DNA from: Flavobacterium luteum
GTDB taxonomy: Bacteria > Bacteroidota > Bacteroidia > Flavobacteriales > Flavobacteriaceae
Direction: 5' to 3'
DNA length: 64,000 nucleotides
Assembly (NCBI RefSeq): GCF_008806775.1
Contig: NZ_WAEM01000007.1
Location: forward strand, 112,023-176,022
Part shown: in pieces, positions 34,364-43,894 of the stretch
Numbering within the stretch: the stretch's first letter is position 1
Layout: each line of letters starts with the position of its first letter
Notes under the pieces: generated by a model
What the model saw: only the letters and a program-made list of their open reading frames with translations
What the model was told of the DNA's origin: nothing
Database searches by the model: none
Translations under genes and position numbers: made by a program

Positions 34364-37300
34364 TTAGATATTAATACTTACTGAAACTTGTGCAATTTCA
34401 CCTGTTCGTTGAAATATTTTTTGGCTAACTTCATGACTTAAGGCTGAAGATGAAACAGTTTCAATAGCACTGTTTTTATATTTTACTTCAATAAGATTAT
34501 TGTCAGCAATTTTATAGACAATTGGCACTTGGCAAACGGTAAATGCTAAACTTCCTTTTTGCAATGCTAAAGAGTAGGGCTTGTTTTCAAAATCAAAAAA
34601 AGTTCCTGTTTCATCCTGTTGTAAAAACTGATTTTTATTTAATAGAGTTGGTTGAAAAGTAAGTTTTCCGTGTTCTACCTTTACTCCTAATTCTCCTTTT
34701 CTGGTAAGCACATCTTCTTTAACCTGTCCTGTCATTCCGGGTTGTTGTGCCCCTCTATGCATAGGAGTATGAGAGTACGGATCGGTAGGAAATGCGCCGT
34801 AAACTTCAGGAGATTTATGAACACCAATTCCTTTACCTATTTCATCATAATGCAATGATAAAGCTTTAATAACTGAACTATCTTCTTGATCTAAATGGGC
34901 TTTTTCAATTACTTCTAGCACCGCTAAATGCAATTTAGAAACCATGTGCCAATAAATAGAACCCAAACCTTCAAAGGCGAAGAATGTTCCAGATCGACCT
35001 GTAAAGGCTTTATGATTGAAAACTTCTTCAAAAATTTGGAGAATACTTTCTGTTTCTTTTTCAACTAAAGTTTTATATTCTTCGTTTTGTTTAAGTTTTA
35101 CCAAGGCTGCTTTTAGGTCGTTGTCATTATGAAAGTTTCCATTAAAATGGTAATTGCCTTTTACATCTTTATTTACAATTGCATTATTTTGAACAGATAA
35201 TAATTTATGCAACAATTGAGACCCATCAACTCTTTCTTTAGGAATATTATTTTTTTCTAAAAACTTAGGCAAATCTTTATTAGGATACAAAATATAGCTA
35301 TTTTGATCTGGACGATATAAAGCACTTTTTCTTAAAGCATCTATTATTTCTAATGATTGAGTACCGTTAAGATAGCCAGCACTTAAAACCGCTACTTGTC
35401 CTTCTAGCATTTCGCTTAAATTAGATACTACAACCTTGTCATTATTAATTGACATCAAATTATAGGCATGAAACAATTTATCAGGCCTTTGATTGGCATT
35501 AATTGCATGTTCAATAAAATCTAAAGCAACTTTTGTAAAGGTCTTTAATCCCGACATAGAATGGGTTCTTTTCTTACCCCAAAATCCGCTATTGTATACC
35601 TGAAAACGATATTCTGAAGCGGCTTTTCCTAATCGGTCTAAAATATTTTTTCTTGATTTATCATCAATTTTTCCTGAAAGCAAGTGTTGATTTTCTACTA
35701 AACATTCTCTAACTTCATGATAAAATTCAACCATTTCATTAGAAATTTTAATAGTTTCTAATTCAGATGCCTTTAATAATTTTTCAAAAGTTTTTAAAAA
35801 TCGACGTAAATAACAAAGTGTTACCATCGAAACTCCGTTACCTACCAAAGCATTGTTGGCGTCGTTCCATTCAGGTCGCTGGGTATTCATCCAAATTCCA
35901 CCTTCAGGGATAAAGTTTGACATTTTTGCCAAAACGGTAGCTAATATTTTTTCAATAAAATTGACATGGTAAATTTCATTGTTATTATCACAAATTAAAG
36001 CACCGTCTGCACCTATTTTCTCTCTACGATCAATAATCTTTTTCTCCCAATCATGACTGTATTCGATAGTATCTTTTGGATTTTTTAAGATGTCATCATA
36101 AGGTTTAATAATATAAGGTACTGCTGCGTAAACAAAACATTCTTTTTCAAAATAAGAATTTAGTTTGCCTGGATAGTATTTTTCTATAAATTCTAAAAAT
36201 TTTAACAAATAAATAATTTGATGATCGCCCCAATAGCCAATATAAGACCACGGATTGTCTGGTTCTATAGCTTCCCAATCAAATCCAGATTTCGTTACTC
36301 TATAGGGGTTATATCCGTCAAATGTTGTTGCATTTAGAAACTTATGAATCATACCTTCTATAAAATTTGGATAAGCATGAGCTAAAGCTTCCCAATTTTG
36401 AAAGATATCTCTCCAATTTCCTTCATAATCCAATATTTTAGAACCGTCTATTTCACTTCTAGTATTAATAGAAAATTTATTCCAAGGTCGGCTAGGATCT
36501 CCGTGACGACGGCTAAATTTTAAAGGTAAATATTCGGTACAAAGCCTTTCTAAGTCTTCATCATCTTGATTCTCAATTAAATTAAGTAATTCAACATAAG
36601 AAAATGTGTCCTTTAAATTGTTGAGGAAATCTTGGTTCTTTTGAAAAATTTCACTGTTTGCTTTCTCAAAATATTGGATAAAATCTTTTTTACCTATTTG
36701 ATAATTTTCATCAAAAATTCCACCACGCATTATATTGAAAAGCACATTTGAAAAATGTCTGGTGTCAATAAGTTTGTCTGCGGTAAATTGTAACCCATCG
36801 GCAGAAGCGTTAAGAGCAATAAGATTTTGCATTCCTAATGCCACGTCTTCAACAATTTGAGTATCGAGTGTTTTGTCAGTAACAATAGCATTACAAAGCT
36901 GCACTACTTGAGATTGATCTTGATTGACATTAGCAATAATTTTCCAGTTTTTAGAATCATTAGGTGACAAATTCAATTCAGTAGCAATAAAATAGGCTCC
37001 TTTTTCACCTTTAATATCTGATTCGCCAGTTAATTTTTTTAGTTTTCTAAAAGCAGGAAGTTGTTTCGAAGAAAGTAAATAGGTAGGATTATCTATACCT
37101 AATGACCAAACAATATTTGCTTTTAATGCTTCACTAGGTTCAGCTTTATCAACAATAATAGCACTAAGAGCAAAAATACCTAATCCACTTTCAGCATGCA
37201 ATTCGTTCCGTTTGTAGGCGTCTACTAAATTACTCGTACTAGATTGCAAATCGCTACTCACGCCCTGTGGCATTATATTTTGAATTCCGTCTAAAAGGGT

Positions 37301-37762
37301 TATAGCATAACTTTTATTTGCATTATTGATAATTTCAGATTTTTTTACAAATCCAAAAATATTACTTGAACTCCATTGGTATCTAAAAGTCAACTGCAAA
37401 TCATTATTAATCTCTTCGAAAATAATTTTATTTCCGTAAAAGTTTTTATATAAATTTCTGGTTAGATTATAATGATCGTTGAAACGTTCCGAAAAAGGTT
37501 CCCACATCACTACTTTATTATCAAATCGAATTTGAAAAATAGTTTTACTTCCTGTTATGTCAGCAAACTCAGTTATTTTATCATCTGTATAATAGGGAAA
37601 AAGAGCAAACTCGGCATTTTTTCTACCAGCAGTAAGTCCTCCATTACTAGATATAAATAACCAATGATTAGAATCACTAACTATGCTCATAAAAAAAGGA
37701 CGCATGGCATCGTGATTTTCAATTTTATAATATTTTTCTCCCTCTAATTCAACTATTTTCAT
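34364..37762 (-). CDS. Probable GH149 beta-1,3-oligoglucan phosphorylase
   Basis: An 1132-residue cytoplasmic protein without a signal peptide. It belongs to the GH94/GH149/GH161 phosphorylase group: an N-terminal beta-sandwich (SSNGGLTAGRKNAEFALFPYYTDDK), a large helical (alpha/alpha)6 region (YIGYWGDHQIIYLLKFLE, GGIWMNTQRPEWNDANNALVG) and a late TGRSGTFFAFEGLGSIYWHM segment. Its length is near that of GH149 (about 1100 residues), longer than typical GH94 cellobiose phosphorylases. GH149 enzymes reversibly phosphorolyse beta-1,3-gluco-oligosaccharides to alpha-glucose 1-phosphate, conserving energy. Neighbouring GH17, GH30 and GH16 genes match published GH149 contexts. The GH149 assignment over GH161 rests on length and context and should be checked. 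Confidence 0.85.
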   Translation of the reverse strand: MKIVELEGEKYYKIENHDAMRPFFMSIVSDSNHWLFISSNGGLTAGRKNAEFALFPYYTDDKITEFADITGSKTIFQIRFDNKVVMWEPFSERFNDHYNLTRNLYKNFYGNKIIFEEINNDLQLTFRYQWSSSNIFGFVKKSEIINNANKSYAITLLDGIQNIMPQGVSSDLQSSTSNLVDAYKRNELHAESGLGIFALSAIIVDKAEPSEALKANIVWSLGIDNPTYLLSSKQLPAFRKLKKLTGESDIKGEKGAYFIATELNLSPNDSKNWKIIANVNQDQSQVVQLCNAIVTDKTLDTQIVEDVALGMQNLIALNASADGLQFTADKLIDTRHFSNVLFNIMRGGIFDENYQIGKKDFIQYFEKANSEIFQKNQDFLNNLKDTFSYVELLNLIENQDDEDLERLCTEYLPLKFSRRHGDPSRPWNKFSINTRSEIDGSKILDYEGNWRDIFQNWEALAHAYPNFIEGMIHKFLNATTFDGYNPYRVTKSGFDWEAIEPDNPWSYIGYWGDHQIIYLLKFLEFIEKYYPGKLNSYFEKECFVYAAVPYIIKPYDDILKNPKDTIEYSHDWEKKIIDRREKIGADGALICDNNNEIYHVNFIEKILATVLAKMSNFIPEGGIWMNTQRPEWNDANNALVGNGVSMVTLCYLRRFLKTFEKLLKASELETIKISNEMVEFYHEVRECLVENQHLLSGKIDDKSRKNILDRLGKAASEYRFQVYNSGFWGKKRTHSMSGLKTFTKVALDFIEHAINANQRPDKLFHAYNLMSINNDKVVVSNLSEMLEGQVAVLSAGYLNGTQSLEIIDALRKSALYRPDQNSYILYPNKDLPKFLEKNNIPKERVDGSQLLHKLLSVQNNAIVNKDVKGNYHFNGNFHNDNDLKAALVKLKQNEEYKTLVEKETESILQIFEEVFNHKAFTGRSGTFFAFEGLGSIYWHMVSKLHLAVLEVIEKAHLDQEDSSVIKALSLHYDEIGKGIGVHKSPEVYGAFPTDPYSHTPMHRGAQQPGMTGQVKEDVLTRKGELGVKVEHGKLTFQPTLLNKNQFLQQDETGTFFDFENKPYSLALQKGSLAFTVCQVPIVYKIADNNLIEVKYKNSAIETVSSSALSHEVSQKIFQRTGEIAQVSVSINI

Positions 37763-37886
37763 GTTTGTATGCTAAATTTAATTCTTATTTAAAAACTTAG
37801 AGACAATTTGTAAGGTGTCTCCATTACTTATAATTTAAATTTTTCAAAGTTTAATTTTCGGTATTATAAACTTTATAGTGTTTACA

Positions 37887-37905
37887 TTTCCTATATAATA
37901 GGAAA
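37887..37905 (-). other. Short perfect hairpin upstream of GH149, downstream of nothing else
   Basis: TTTCCTAT (37887-37894), 3-base loop, ATAGGAAA (37898-37905) form a perfect 8-bp stem between the GH16 lipoprotein stop (37922) and the GH149 start (37762). It lacks a T-run, so it could be an RNA processing or partial-termination site within the operon. Confidence 0.4.
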
Positions 37906-37921
37906 GAGTTAAAACCAAATG

Positions 37922-38719
37922 CTACTGGTATATTCTAACATAATCTACCTCCATAGAAGATTGAGTAAAATTCGCACCAATAGTTCCTCCAAAATTTCCA
38001 CCCATAGCAATATTCATAATTAGGAAGAAGTTTTGATTAAAGGGCAGCGTTGAAGCATTAGGAGCTGTTTTATATAAAATATCATCTACATAAAACCGAA
38101 TAGCATTAGAATTCCAAATCACCTTGTAAACATGAAACTCAGTAGAAGCATTACTTATGAGTTTACTTCCTGACACAGCATTACCTCCTGAATTACCTGG
38201 GTAATGAAGTGAACCAAAAATTTTGTTTTGTTCTTTACCTACATGTTCCATAAAGTCGATTTCACCACAATATGGCCAAGAAACTGAACTAATGTTGTTT
38301 CCCAAAGACCAAATTGCGGGCCAAGTTCCTACTCCAGTTGGTAATTTAGCTTTAAATTCTATTTTACCATATTTAAAACTGTATTTTCCTTGTGTATTAA
38401 TTCTGGCTGATGAATAAGGTTTACCTCCAGAAGATTCTTTTATTGCAGTAATCACTAATTTTCCACCTTCAACTTTTATATTTTTAGCATTGTTGGTATA
38501 ATTTTGTTCTTCTTCATTTCCCCAACCATTATTACCTGTTCCTAAGTCGTTAGACCATATTGAAGGATTTGGAGCACCATCTGTATTAAATTCATCAGAG
38601 AATGTCAAAATGGTAAAATCATCAGCAGTATTTACTACAACTGCAGGGTCTTCACCTTGACAACCTACCATAATTAATAATGCAAAAGTCAATACTAAAT
38701 TTATTATTGTTTTTTTCAT
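37922..38719 (-). CDS. GH16 laminarinase, lipoprotein
   Basis: A 265-residue, single-domain endo-beta-1,3-glucanase. The lipobox is MVGC (C20). The catalytic signature is GEIDFME (E153, D155, E158); SDEFNTDGAPNPSIW and GNEEEQNYT give the typical GH16_3 laminarinase frame, and it ends at SSMEVDYVRIYQ. As a lipoprotein it likely works at the cell surface on laminarin or on its fragments, complementing the T9SS-secreted GH16 enzyme. It follows the binding lipoprotein gene after a 192-base gap holding a strong hairpin, so its level may be set separately from the first two genes. Confidence 0.93.
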   Translation of the reverse strand: MKKTIINLVLTFALLIMVGCQGEDPAVVVNTADDFTILTFSDEFNTDGAPNPSIWSNDLGTGNNGWGNEEEQNYTNNAKNIKVEGGKLVITAIKESSGGKPYSSARINTQGKYSFKYGKIEFKAKLPTGVGTWPAIWSLGNNISSVSWPYCGEIDFMEHVGKEQNKIFGSLHYPGNSGGNAVSGSKLISNASTEFHVYKVIWNSNAIRFYVDDILYKTAPNASTLPFNQNFFLIMNIAMGGNFGGTIGANFTQSSMEVDYVRIYQ

Positions 38720-38854
38720 TTGATTTGTTTAGAATTAATTGTACTCACACTATTAAAAAACACATAGACTCATAGTTACAATTTACTTTAGTATAATATG
38801 GACTATGTTTCTATGCGTTTATTTTAATTGCGCCAGTATTAAATATTTATAATG

Positions 38855-38906
38855 AATTGCAATGGAGATTTTAAATATTTTGCAAAATAATACCTCCATT
38901 ACAATT
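38855..38906 (-). other. Strong intercistronic hairpin after the glycan-binding lipoprotein gene
   Basis: AATTGCAATGGAG (38855-38867) is complementary to CTCCATTACAATT (38894-38906), 13 bp with one G-U pair in the minus-strand RNA and a 26-base loop. It begins 5 bases after the stop at 38912. No clear U-run follows, so an mRNA-stabilising or attenuating 3' structure is more likely than full termination. Confidence 0.6.
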
Positions 38907-38911
38907 AAAAC

Positions 38912-40345
38912 TTACTCTTTATAAAAATATACATTATCTAAGTAAAATTCTTTCAGTGATGGACCTAGTTCTGCTTTTATGTTTTCATAGATAATCAATC
39001 CTACTCTGTTTTTGGTGGACATTTGAAGAGGAAGTTCTATTGTAAGCCATTCATTAGCTTTTATTTTATCAGATTTAGGAACAAACAATTGTTTTCTTGT
39101 ATCATCACCTGTAGTTCCATCATTTTTTCCATTAGGACCAAAATCGGAAACCGTTATTAAAAAGTTGAAATTAGACGGAACTTCTCCAGGGATATACATA
39201 TTAAGATGCAAATGAGTCATCTGTGACAAATCAACAAGTGGATTAGTAAATTGATTACCAACAAAATTAAAATTTGTATAATTTAAAAATTTATCGACTT
39301 TTCCATCAACTTTTACTTCAAAATCGTTAGAAAGTGTTGTTTGATAGGGTTGCCAATACCCGTTAAAAAAGTCTACATTTATACTTGGATAAAAATCACT
39401 AAATACTGAAACAACATTGGCTTTATCTCTTGTAGGAACAGGAGGAAATACAAATGGTCCTGAAGATATTACTTTAATAGATCCAATAGCAGCTAAATTT
39501 CCTAATTTAGCGGTAATAGTTGCAGTTCCTGTGCTTAATTGTTCCACAACACCTTTTGAATTAACAGATACCGCTGCAACATTGTCAGATGAAAAATCGA
39601 AATAATTAGGAGACGTGTTCACTACTTGATTCCCTCCGTTAGGCAGACTGTATTTTGTAGTTAAACCCCCAATGGTTATAGGTGCTGGACCAGTTTTTGT
39701 TGTGCTTTGCCCACTATTTATTAAAGCTTCCTGTAGAATTACATCAACAAGATTTTCATATTTTACCTCATCAAGCCAAAAAGTAAAACCATTGCCAGCA
39801 TTAGGTCCTGCAGAAACATATAACAAACCTTTTTCTGATTTTAATTTTGAAGCGTCCGGAATAGGAATATAATATTTTTTCCAAGTAGTGCTAATTTTTT
39901 GTGTACAACTAGCTTTATAATCCTGTGAGCCTTTATTATCTAAACCAAAACCTATTTCTATAGTTGACGCCTGTAGACCTTTAGCCCAAAAAGTTAATAC
40001 ATTATAACCCGTTAAATTACGCGCTCCAGTTGAAAAAAATGCACCTCCAGTAAAACCGCCATCTGGATCGCCAACATTTGGAACATCAAAACGCATTGAA
40101 GAAGCTGAACCATTATAAGCTACGTCACTATCAACTTGAAAACCCAGAAGATCAGAATCTGCAAAGGCAGCATAATCAAGTCCACTGCTAAAAGTGTCTA
40201 TAAATACGTCTCCACTCTTATTTGCTGATACAGTTGCATCTATATTTTTCAAATCGGAAACGTCGTTCTGACAACCAGGAACAAACAGTAAGCCTATAAG
40301 AGCTAACCCAATTTTTCTAAATTTAATAATTGAATATTTTTTCAT
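38912..40345 (-). CDS. Putative surface glycan-binding lipoprotein
   Basis: A 477-residue lipoprotein (lipobox VPGC, C25). Three parts are visible: an N-terminal carbohydrate-binding-like beta-sandwich (about 45-200; SGLDYAAFADSD to TFWLDEVKYENL), a bacterial Ig-like domain (about 205-295; VSVNSKGVVEQLSTGTATITAKLG, the BIG2 pattern), and a C-terminal sandwich (about 300-477; VVSVFSDFYPSINVDFFNGYW to EFYLDNVYFYKE). The C-terminal module is homologous to the central module of the T9SS protein at 46827-48167. No catalytic motif is present. It starts 15 bases after the barrel-fusion gene, so it probably plays the SusD/SusE-like binding part for that channel. Ligand specificity for beta-1,3-glucan is inference. 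Confidence 0.75.
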   Translation of the reverse strand: MKKYSIIKFRKIGLALIGLLFVPGCQNDVSDLKNIDATVSANKSGDVFIDTFSSGLDYAAFADSDLLGFQVDSDVAYNGSASSMRFDVPNVGDPDGGFTGGAFFSTGARNLTGYNVLTFWAKGLQASTIEIGFGLDNKGSQDYKASCTQKISTTWKKYYIPIPDASKLKSEKGLLYVSAGPNAGNGFTFWLDEVKYENLVDVILQEALINSGQSTTKTGPAPITIGGLTTKYSLPNGGNQVVNTSPNYFDFSSDNVAAVSVNSKGVVEQLSTGTATITAKLGNLAAIGSIKVISSGPFVFPPVPTRDKANVVSVFSDFYPSINVDFFNGYWQPYQTTLSNDFEVKVDGKVDKFLNYTNFNFVGNQFTNPLVDLSQMTHLHLNMYIPGEVPSNFNFLITVSDFGPNGKNDGTTGDDTRKQLFVPKSDKIKANEWLTIELPLQMSTKNRVGLIIYENIKAELGPSLKEFYLDNVYFYKE

Positions 40346-40360
40346 CTTTTATCTATTTTA

Positions 40361-43300
40361 TTAATTAGCTATGTTTATTTGAATGTATGTTCTAATTTCC
40401 CATTCTTGACCATTTGCATATCCTGGAGCCTTAGGATCTGGAACTACATTTCCAAGTCCATCTAACTTAGTTGCTCCACTAACATATCTATTAGAATATT
40501 GATCAAGTGAGCGCCATGTTCCTCTTAAACCAATTCGAGTTCCAGGAAGTAGAAACCAATCTGCTTTTCCAATTCCAAAAGAAACATCACCCATTAGTTG
40601 TAAAGGGTACGTTAAGTTAAAATCTCGATGGTAATCAAAAGGTCCAAAATCATTGACTTTTACAGATGAATTGAATTTTACTTTATTATAAAGCGTTCTT
40701 AAATCCATACCATAACGATTAATAGTTCTAGCATCGCTACCATTCCCTTGAGCTGGACCTCCATAAATATTAGCTATAAAACCTAAATCAGCACTTAATT
40801 TTGATACAATTCTTGCATTAGCTTCCCATAAATCTTTAGCTGGAACTGAGTTTGGAAAAGCAAAAGCAGTTCTGTTAGCTAAAAATCCTATCGCCGCGTC
40901 TTGCGTAGTAGGTAAGTGACGGAATACAAATCCTGCACTTACTGCAAATTTGGCATCTTCAGAACGGTCATTGTCCCACTCATACATCCAAGTACCAGGA
41001 GTAGGATCATAGGTAAGTAATAACTCACCTGCGACTTGCTCTCTATTTCCTCTTACAACAAAAGGATCTTGAAGTATGTTTCTAAGTCTTCCTCCAACAG
41101 CATCTGCAGTAATGGCTTCCTCTAAAGGTTTTTGCCATAAAAAGTTGGGTGCTATTTGTAATTTACCAATAGTATACGTTGCCCCAGTTAAAAAGTTGTA
41201 TTGATTACCACTTCCACTGTCTTTTAATCTCCAACCTGTAAAAGTTTGAGTTTGATCACCAGCACCACCGCCAGCAACTAATCCTTGAGCAGCTGCTTGT
41301 GCATACCAATTGAATTTACCCCCTGTATAAGTAAGTTTTAATTTAGCACCTAAATTATCTTTGGATTCTATTGTTGCTGATTTAGCTACATTAATTCCTC
41401 CTTCAGTTCTCAAAACTTGATACTCTCTTCCATTAAGCGGTTGACCAGCCCAAATACCTCCTACATCAAGACCAAATTTTCCAAACTTTCTATTGGCATG
41501 TAATGTGAATCTTCTAGTTTTTGGCTGAGGAACGGCAAGAGAACTTTCTGCAAGTCCACGTTGTTCTAAATCTTCATGAAAAATACCCGTTACATCAAAT
41601 TTTGCAATATTTTTAGAATATTTTAGCAATGCCGCTGGATTCGCTCCCCACCAAAGTTGAGGTCCTGCAGCCAATTTTAATCCTTTAAATATTTTTTTAC
41701 CCTCAACTTCAAATCCAAATGGAGCTAAACCATTATAGATATCTATGTTAGGACCGTAATTAGCCTCAGGATAGAGACCAAAGAAATCGCCTTCGTAACC
41801 CCAATGATAATGACCTGTTCGATAAAAACCATTTAAATTAAATAATTTTTCATCCCATTTATAACTCGCTCTGTACACTTGAACACGATTATTGTCTTGT
41901 AAAGTTACATCGCCATTAGGACCACTTACAATTGTCGGACGCGCTCTGTTTTCATAAAATATTTCATCGATAGGGTTAAGTGCAACATTACCTAAAATAT
42001 TAAACTCTACATTAGCAGTCATATTAGACGCAGGACTAGCTTCTACACCAATAAAATAAGACTCCATATGATCAAAACCAAGTTGATTTGGAAATGTAGT
42101 ATTATTTACAGGAGCAGTACTAGGAGTTGATATTTTTTCGCCTCCAGTATTAAAAGTAGTAAACTCTGCAGCCAATCTAGAAAATTTAATTTTTCCACCT
42201 TTTTGACTGTCTAATGCCGATTTATCACTTCTAGCTTTTAGAGAAGCATCCATGATTTGAATTTTATTGAAGTAATTATCTAAATCCGTTAATGATTTTC
42301 CGTTTGTATAAGGATTAAACTGATGCACTTCTTTTAAAATATAGTATGCTGATCTTGGAAATAATTGGTAATTACCGTTTGCATTTGTTGGTCCTTTTGC
42401 ACAAACACCGAACCATTCCTCATTCATATTATTTTCGCCTTTCACATAATCAAAAGCATAACCACCATTAGACCATGATGCATTCGTATCGTGAATATCT
42501 AAATATTTTGTTTGTCCAAATTTCCACCAACCATCACTAAATTGAAATGTAAAACCTCCTAATGAATTTCCTGCTTTTCCTAGACCTGCAGCATTTTCAT
42601 AAATCTCTTTCCAATTCCCTTTTAAAATTGCTGCTTGACCGTTTTGATCTTCTTGTCCGGAAACTGCATTAAAGGCATCAGAACCAAATTCTGAAAACAA
42701 TACTGGTTTCCCATATTCTTTTTTAACACGTTCAAAAATATCTCCAAAAGAAATTCCGCGATAAGCATTAATTCCTAAAATATCAACATCTGGGCAATCT
42801 TTAGCAATAATATCTAAAAACAACAAGTCTCCATTACAAATGGCTACTGGATGTGAAGTATCAATAGATTTCATAGCCACTATTGCTTCATTAAATAATT
42901 TATACATGTATTCAGCACGTTTTGTAGACTTTCTATCTTTTACAGGAATATTCTCCGTTTCAGCACCGTCCCAAAATAAACCATAGTTATTTTCGTTACC
43001 TAACAAAAATAAAAGTAAACCCTTGGTATCTTTATATTCTTGTGCCATTTCTTTTACTTCTTTCAAAAGCAATTGACGAGTTTTAGCATCTGCATATTCT
43101 GTTGTTGGAATCCAAGCACCGTCTATGGTTAAACCATATCGTCCAAAAGAATGATTTAACATCGTATAAATACCATATTTAGAATACACATATTCAATCC
43201 ATTTTTTTGGCATACCAGTATAAACTCTTATAGCGTTTACACCCATATTTTTCAATAATGACATTTCATCATCTAAAGCTTGTTGAATAACATTGTCTGA

Positions 43301-43495
43301 TTGTTTCCAGAGACTATATGTATAGTTTGTACCAATAGGAAAATAATCCCAGTTCATACCATTTATCATTAAATCGTTGCCATCGACTTTTAGTTTTATT
43401 CCTTCAGAACTTTTATCTAAAGAAACCTTATCAGCTTGTGAATAAATAGAGAGTGCACAAAAAGAAAAGATTAGTAAACAAATATTTTTTTTCAT
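40361..43495 (-). CDS. Clan-A glycoside hydrolase fused to a predicted outer-membrane beta-barrel
   Basis: A 1044-residue exported protein (signal peptide MKKNICLLIFSFCALSIYSQ). Residues ~25-400 are a GH2/GH5-like TIM barrel with acid/base candidate E168 (LLGNENNYG) and nucleophile candidate E269 (LFSEFGSD). From ~440 to the end, the sequence is a long series of amphipathic, aromatic-rich strands separated by Gly/Asn/Asp turns, such as FNLNGFYRTGHYHWGYEGDF, FGLDVGGIWAG and NFLTGATYTIGKLQIAPNF, ending in WEIRTYIQINIAN. This is the pattern of an AlgE/porin-like beta-barrel. It heads the locus, directly before the binding lipoprotein, where SusC would normally be. The TIM-barrel assignment is firm; the barrel-porin assignment is from pattern and should be modelled. 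Confidence 0.75.
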   Translation of the reverse strand: MKKNICLLIFSFCALSIYSQADKVSLDKSSEGIKLKVDGNDLMINGMNWDYFPIGTNYTYSLWKQSDNVIQQALDDEMSLLKNMGVNAIRVYTGMPKKWIEYVYSKYGIYTMLNHSFGRYGLTIDGAWIPTTEYADAKTRQLLLKEVKEMAQEYKDTKGLLLFLLGNENNYGLFWDGAETENIPVKDRKSTKRAEYMYKLFNEAIVAMKSIDTSHPVAICNGDLLFLDIIAKDCPDVDILGINAYRGISFGDIFERVKKEYGKPVLFSEFGSDAFNAVSGQEDQNGQAAILKGNWKEIYENAAGLGKAGNSLGGFTFQFSDGWWKFGQTKYLDIHDTNASWSNGGYAFDYVKGENNMNEEWFGVCAKGPTNANGNYQLFPRSAYYILKEVHQFNPYTNGKSLTDLDNYFNKIQIMDASLKARSDKSALDSQKGGKIKFSRLAAEFTTFNTGGEKISTPSTAPVNNTTFPNQLGFDHMESYFIGVEASPASNMTANVEFNILGNVALNPIDEIFYENRARPTIVSGPNGDVTLQDNNRVQVYRASYKWDEKLFNLNGFYRTGHYHWGYEGDFFGLYPEANYGPNIDIYNGLAPFGFEVEGKKIFKGLKLAAGPQLWWGANPAALLKYSKNIAKFDVTGIFHEDLEQRGLAESSLAVPQPKTRRFTLHANRKFGKFGLDVGGIWAGQPLNGREYQVLRTEGGINVAKSATIESKDNLGAKLKLTYTGGKFNWYAQAAAQGLVAGGGAGDQTQTFTGWRLKDSGSGNQYNFLTGATYTIGKLQIAPNFLWQKPLEEAITADAVGGRLRNILQDPFVVRGNREQVAGELLLTYDPTPGTWMYEWDNDRSEDAKFAVSAGFVFRHLPTTQDAAIGFLANRTAFAFPNSVPAKDLWEANARIVSKLSADLGFIANIYGGPAQGNGSDARTINRYGMDLRTLYNKVKFNSSVKVNDFGPFDYHRDFNLTYPLQLMGDVSFGIGKADWFLLPGTRIGLRGTWRSLDQYSNRYVSGATKLDGLGNVVPDPKAPGYANGQEWEIRTYIQINIAN

Positions 43496-43852
43496 ATTGT
43501 ATAATTTGGTTAAAAAGTTAAAATCTAAAATTATTTTTTATTTTTAAATTAGCCATTTGTAATTTATTGACTTAATTTAATACAGTATTTTAGTTGTAGT
43601 TGCATTGTAATAATAATTTAATGTTCATAAATAATTTAAGTTTGGTTAATATTTAGTATCAAGATTATAAAATTAGAAATTAGAACTGATATTTAATTAA
43701 AAAACACCTCAACAAAAATCATACAACAACAAAAAAAACTTGAAATAATTTCACATATCATAAAAAAACAAGGTAAATACTGATGAATTACGATTGTAAA
43801 AAATGAATTTTTGATGAACTATTTTTTAATAAAGAGCAGCTACATGGTTATT

Positions 43853-43892
43853 GTTGAGGTAATGTATAGTTTTATTAAAAATACATGTATAG
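43853..43892. promoter_or_regulatory. Candidate operator: 17-bp motif plus a second TGTATAG copy
   Basis: GTTGAGGTAATGTATAG at 43853-43869 matches 48355-48371 at 16 of 17 positions, and the similarity continues weakly into AAAAATA. A second TGTATAG occurs at 43886-43892, 23 bases on. The site lies just past the regulator stop, about 360 bases upstream of the barrel-fusion ATG. The remaining 399-base gap 43496-43894 is AT-rich and I found no gene and no clear TAnnTTTG on the minus strand there. Confidence 0.5.
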
Positions 43893-43894
43893 TA

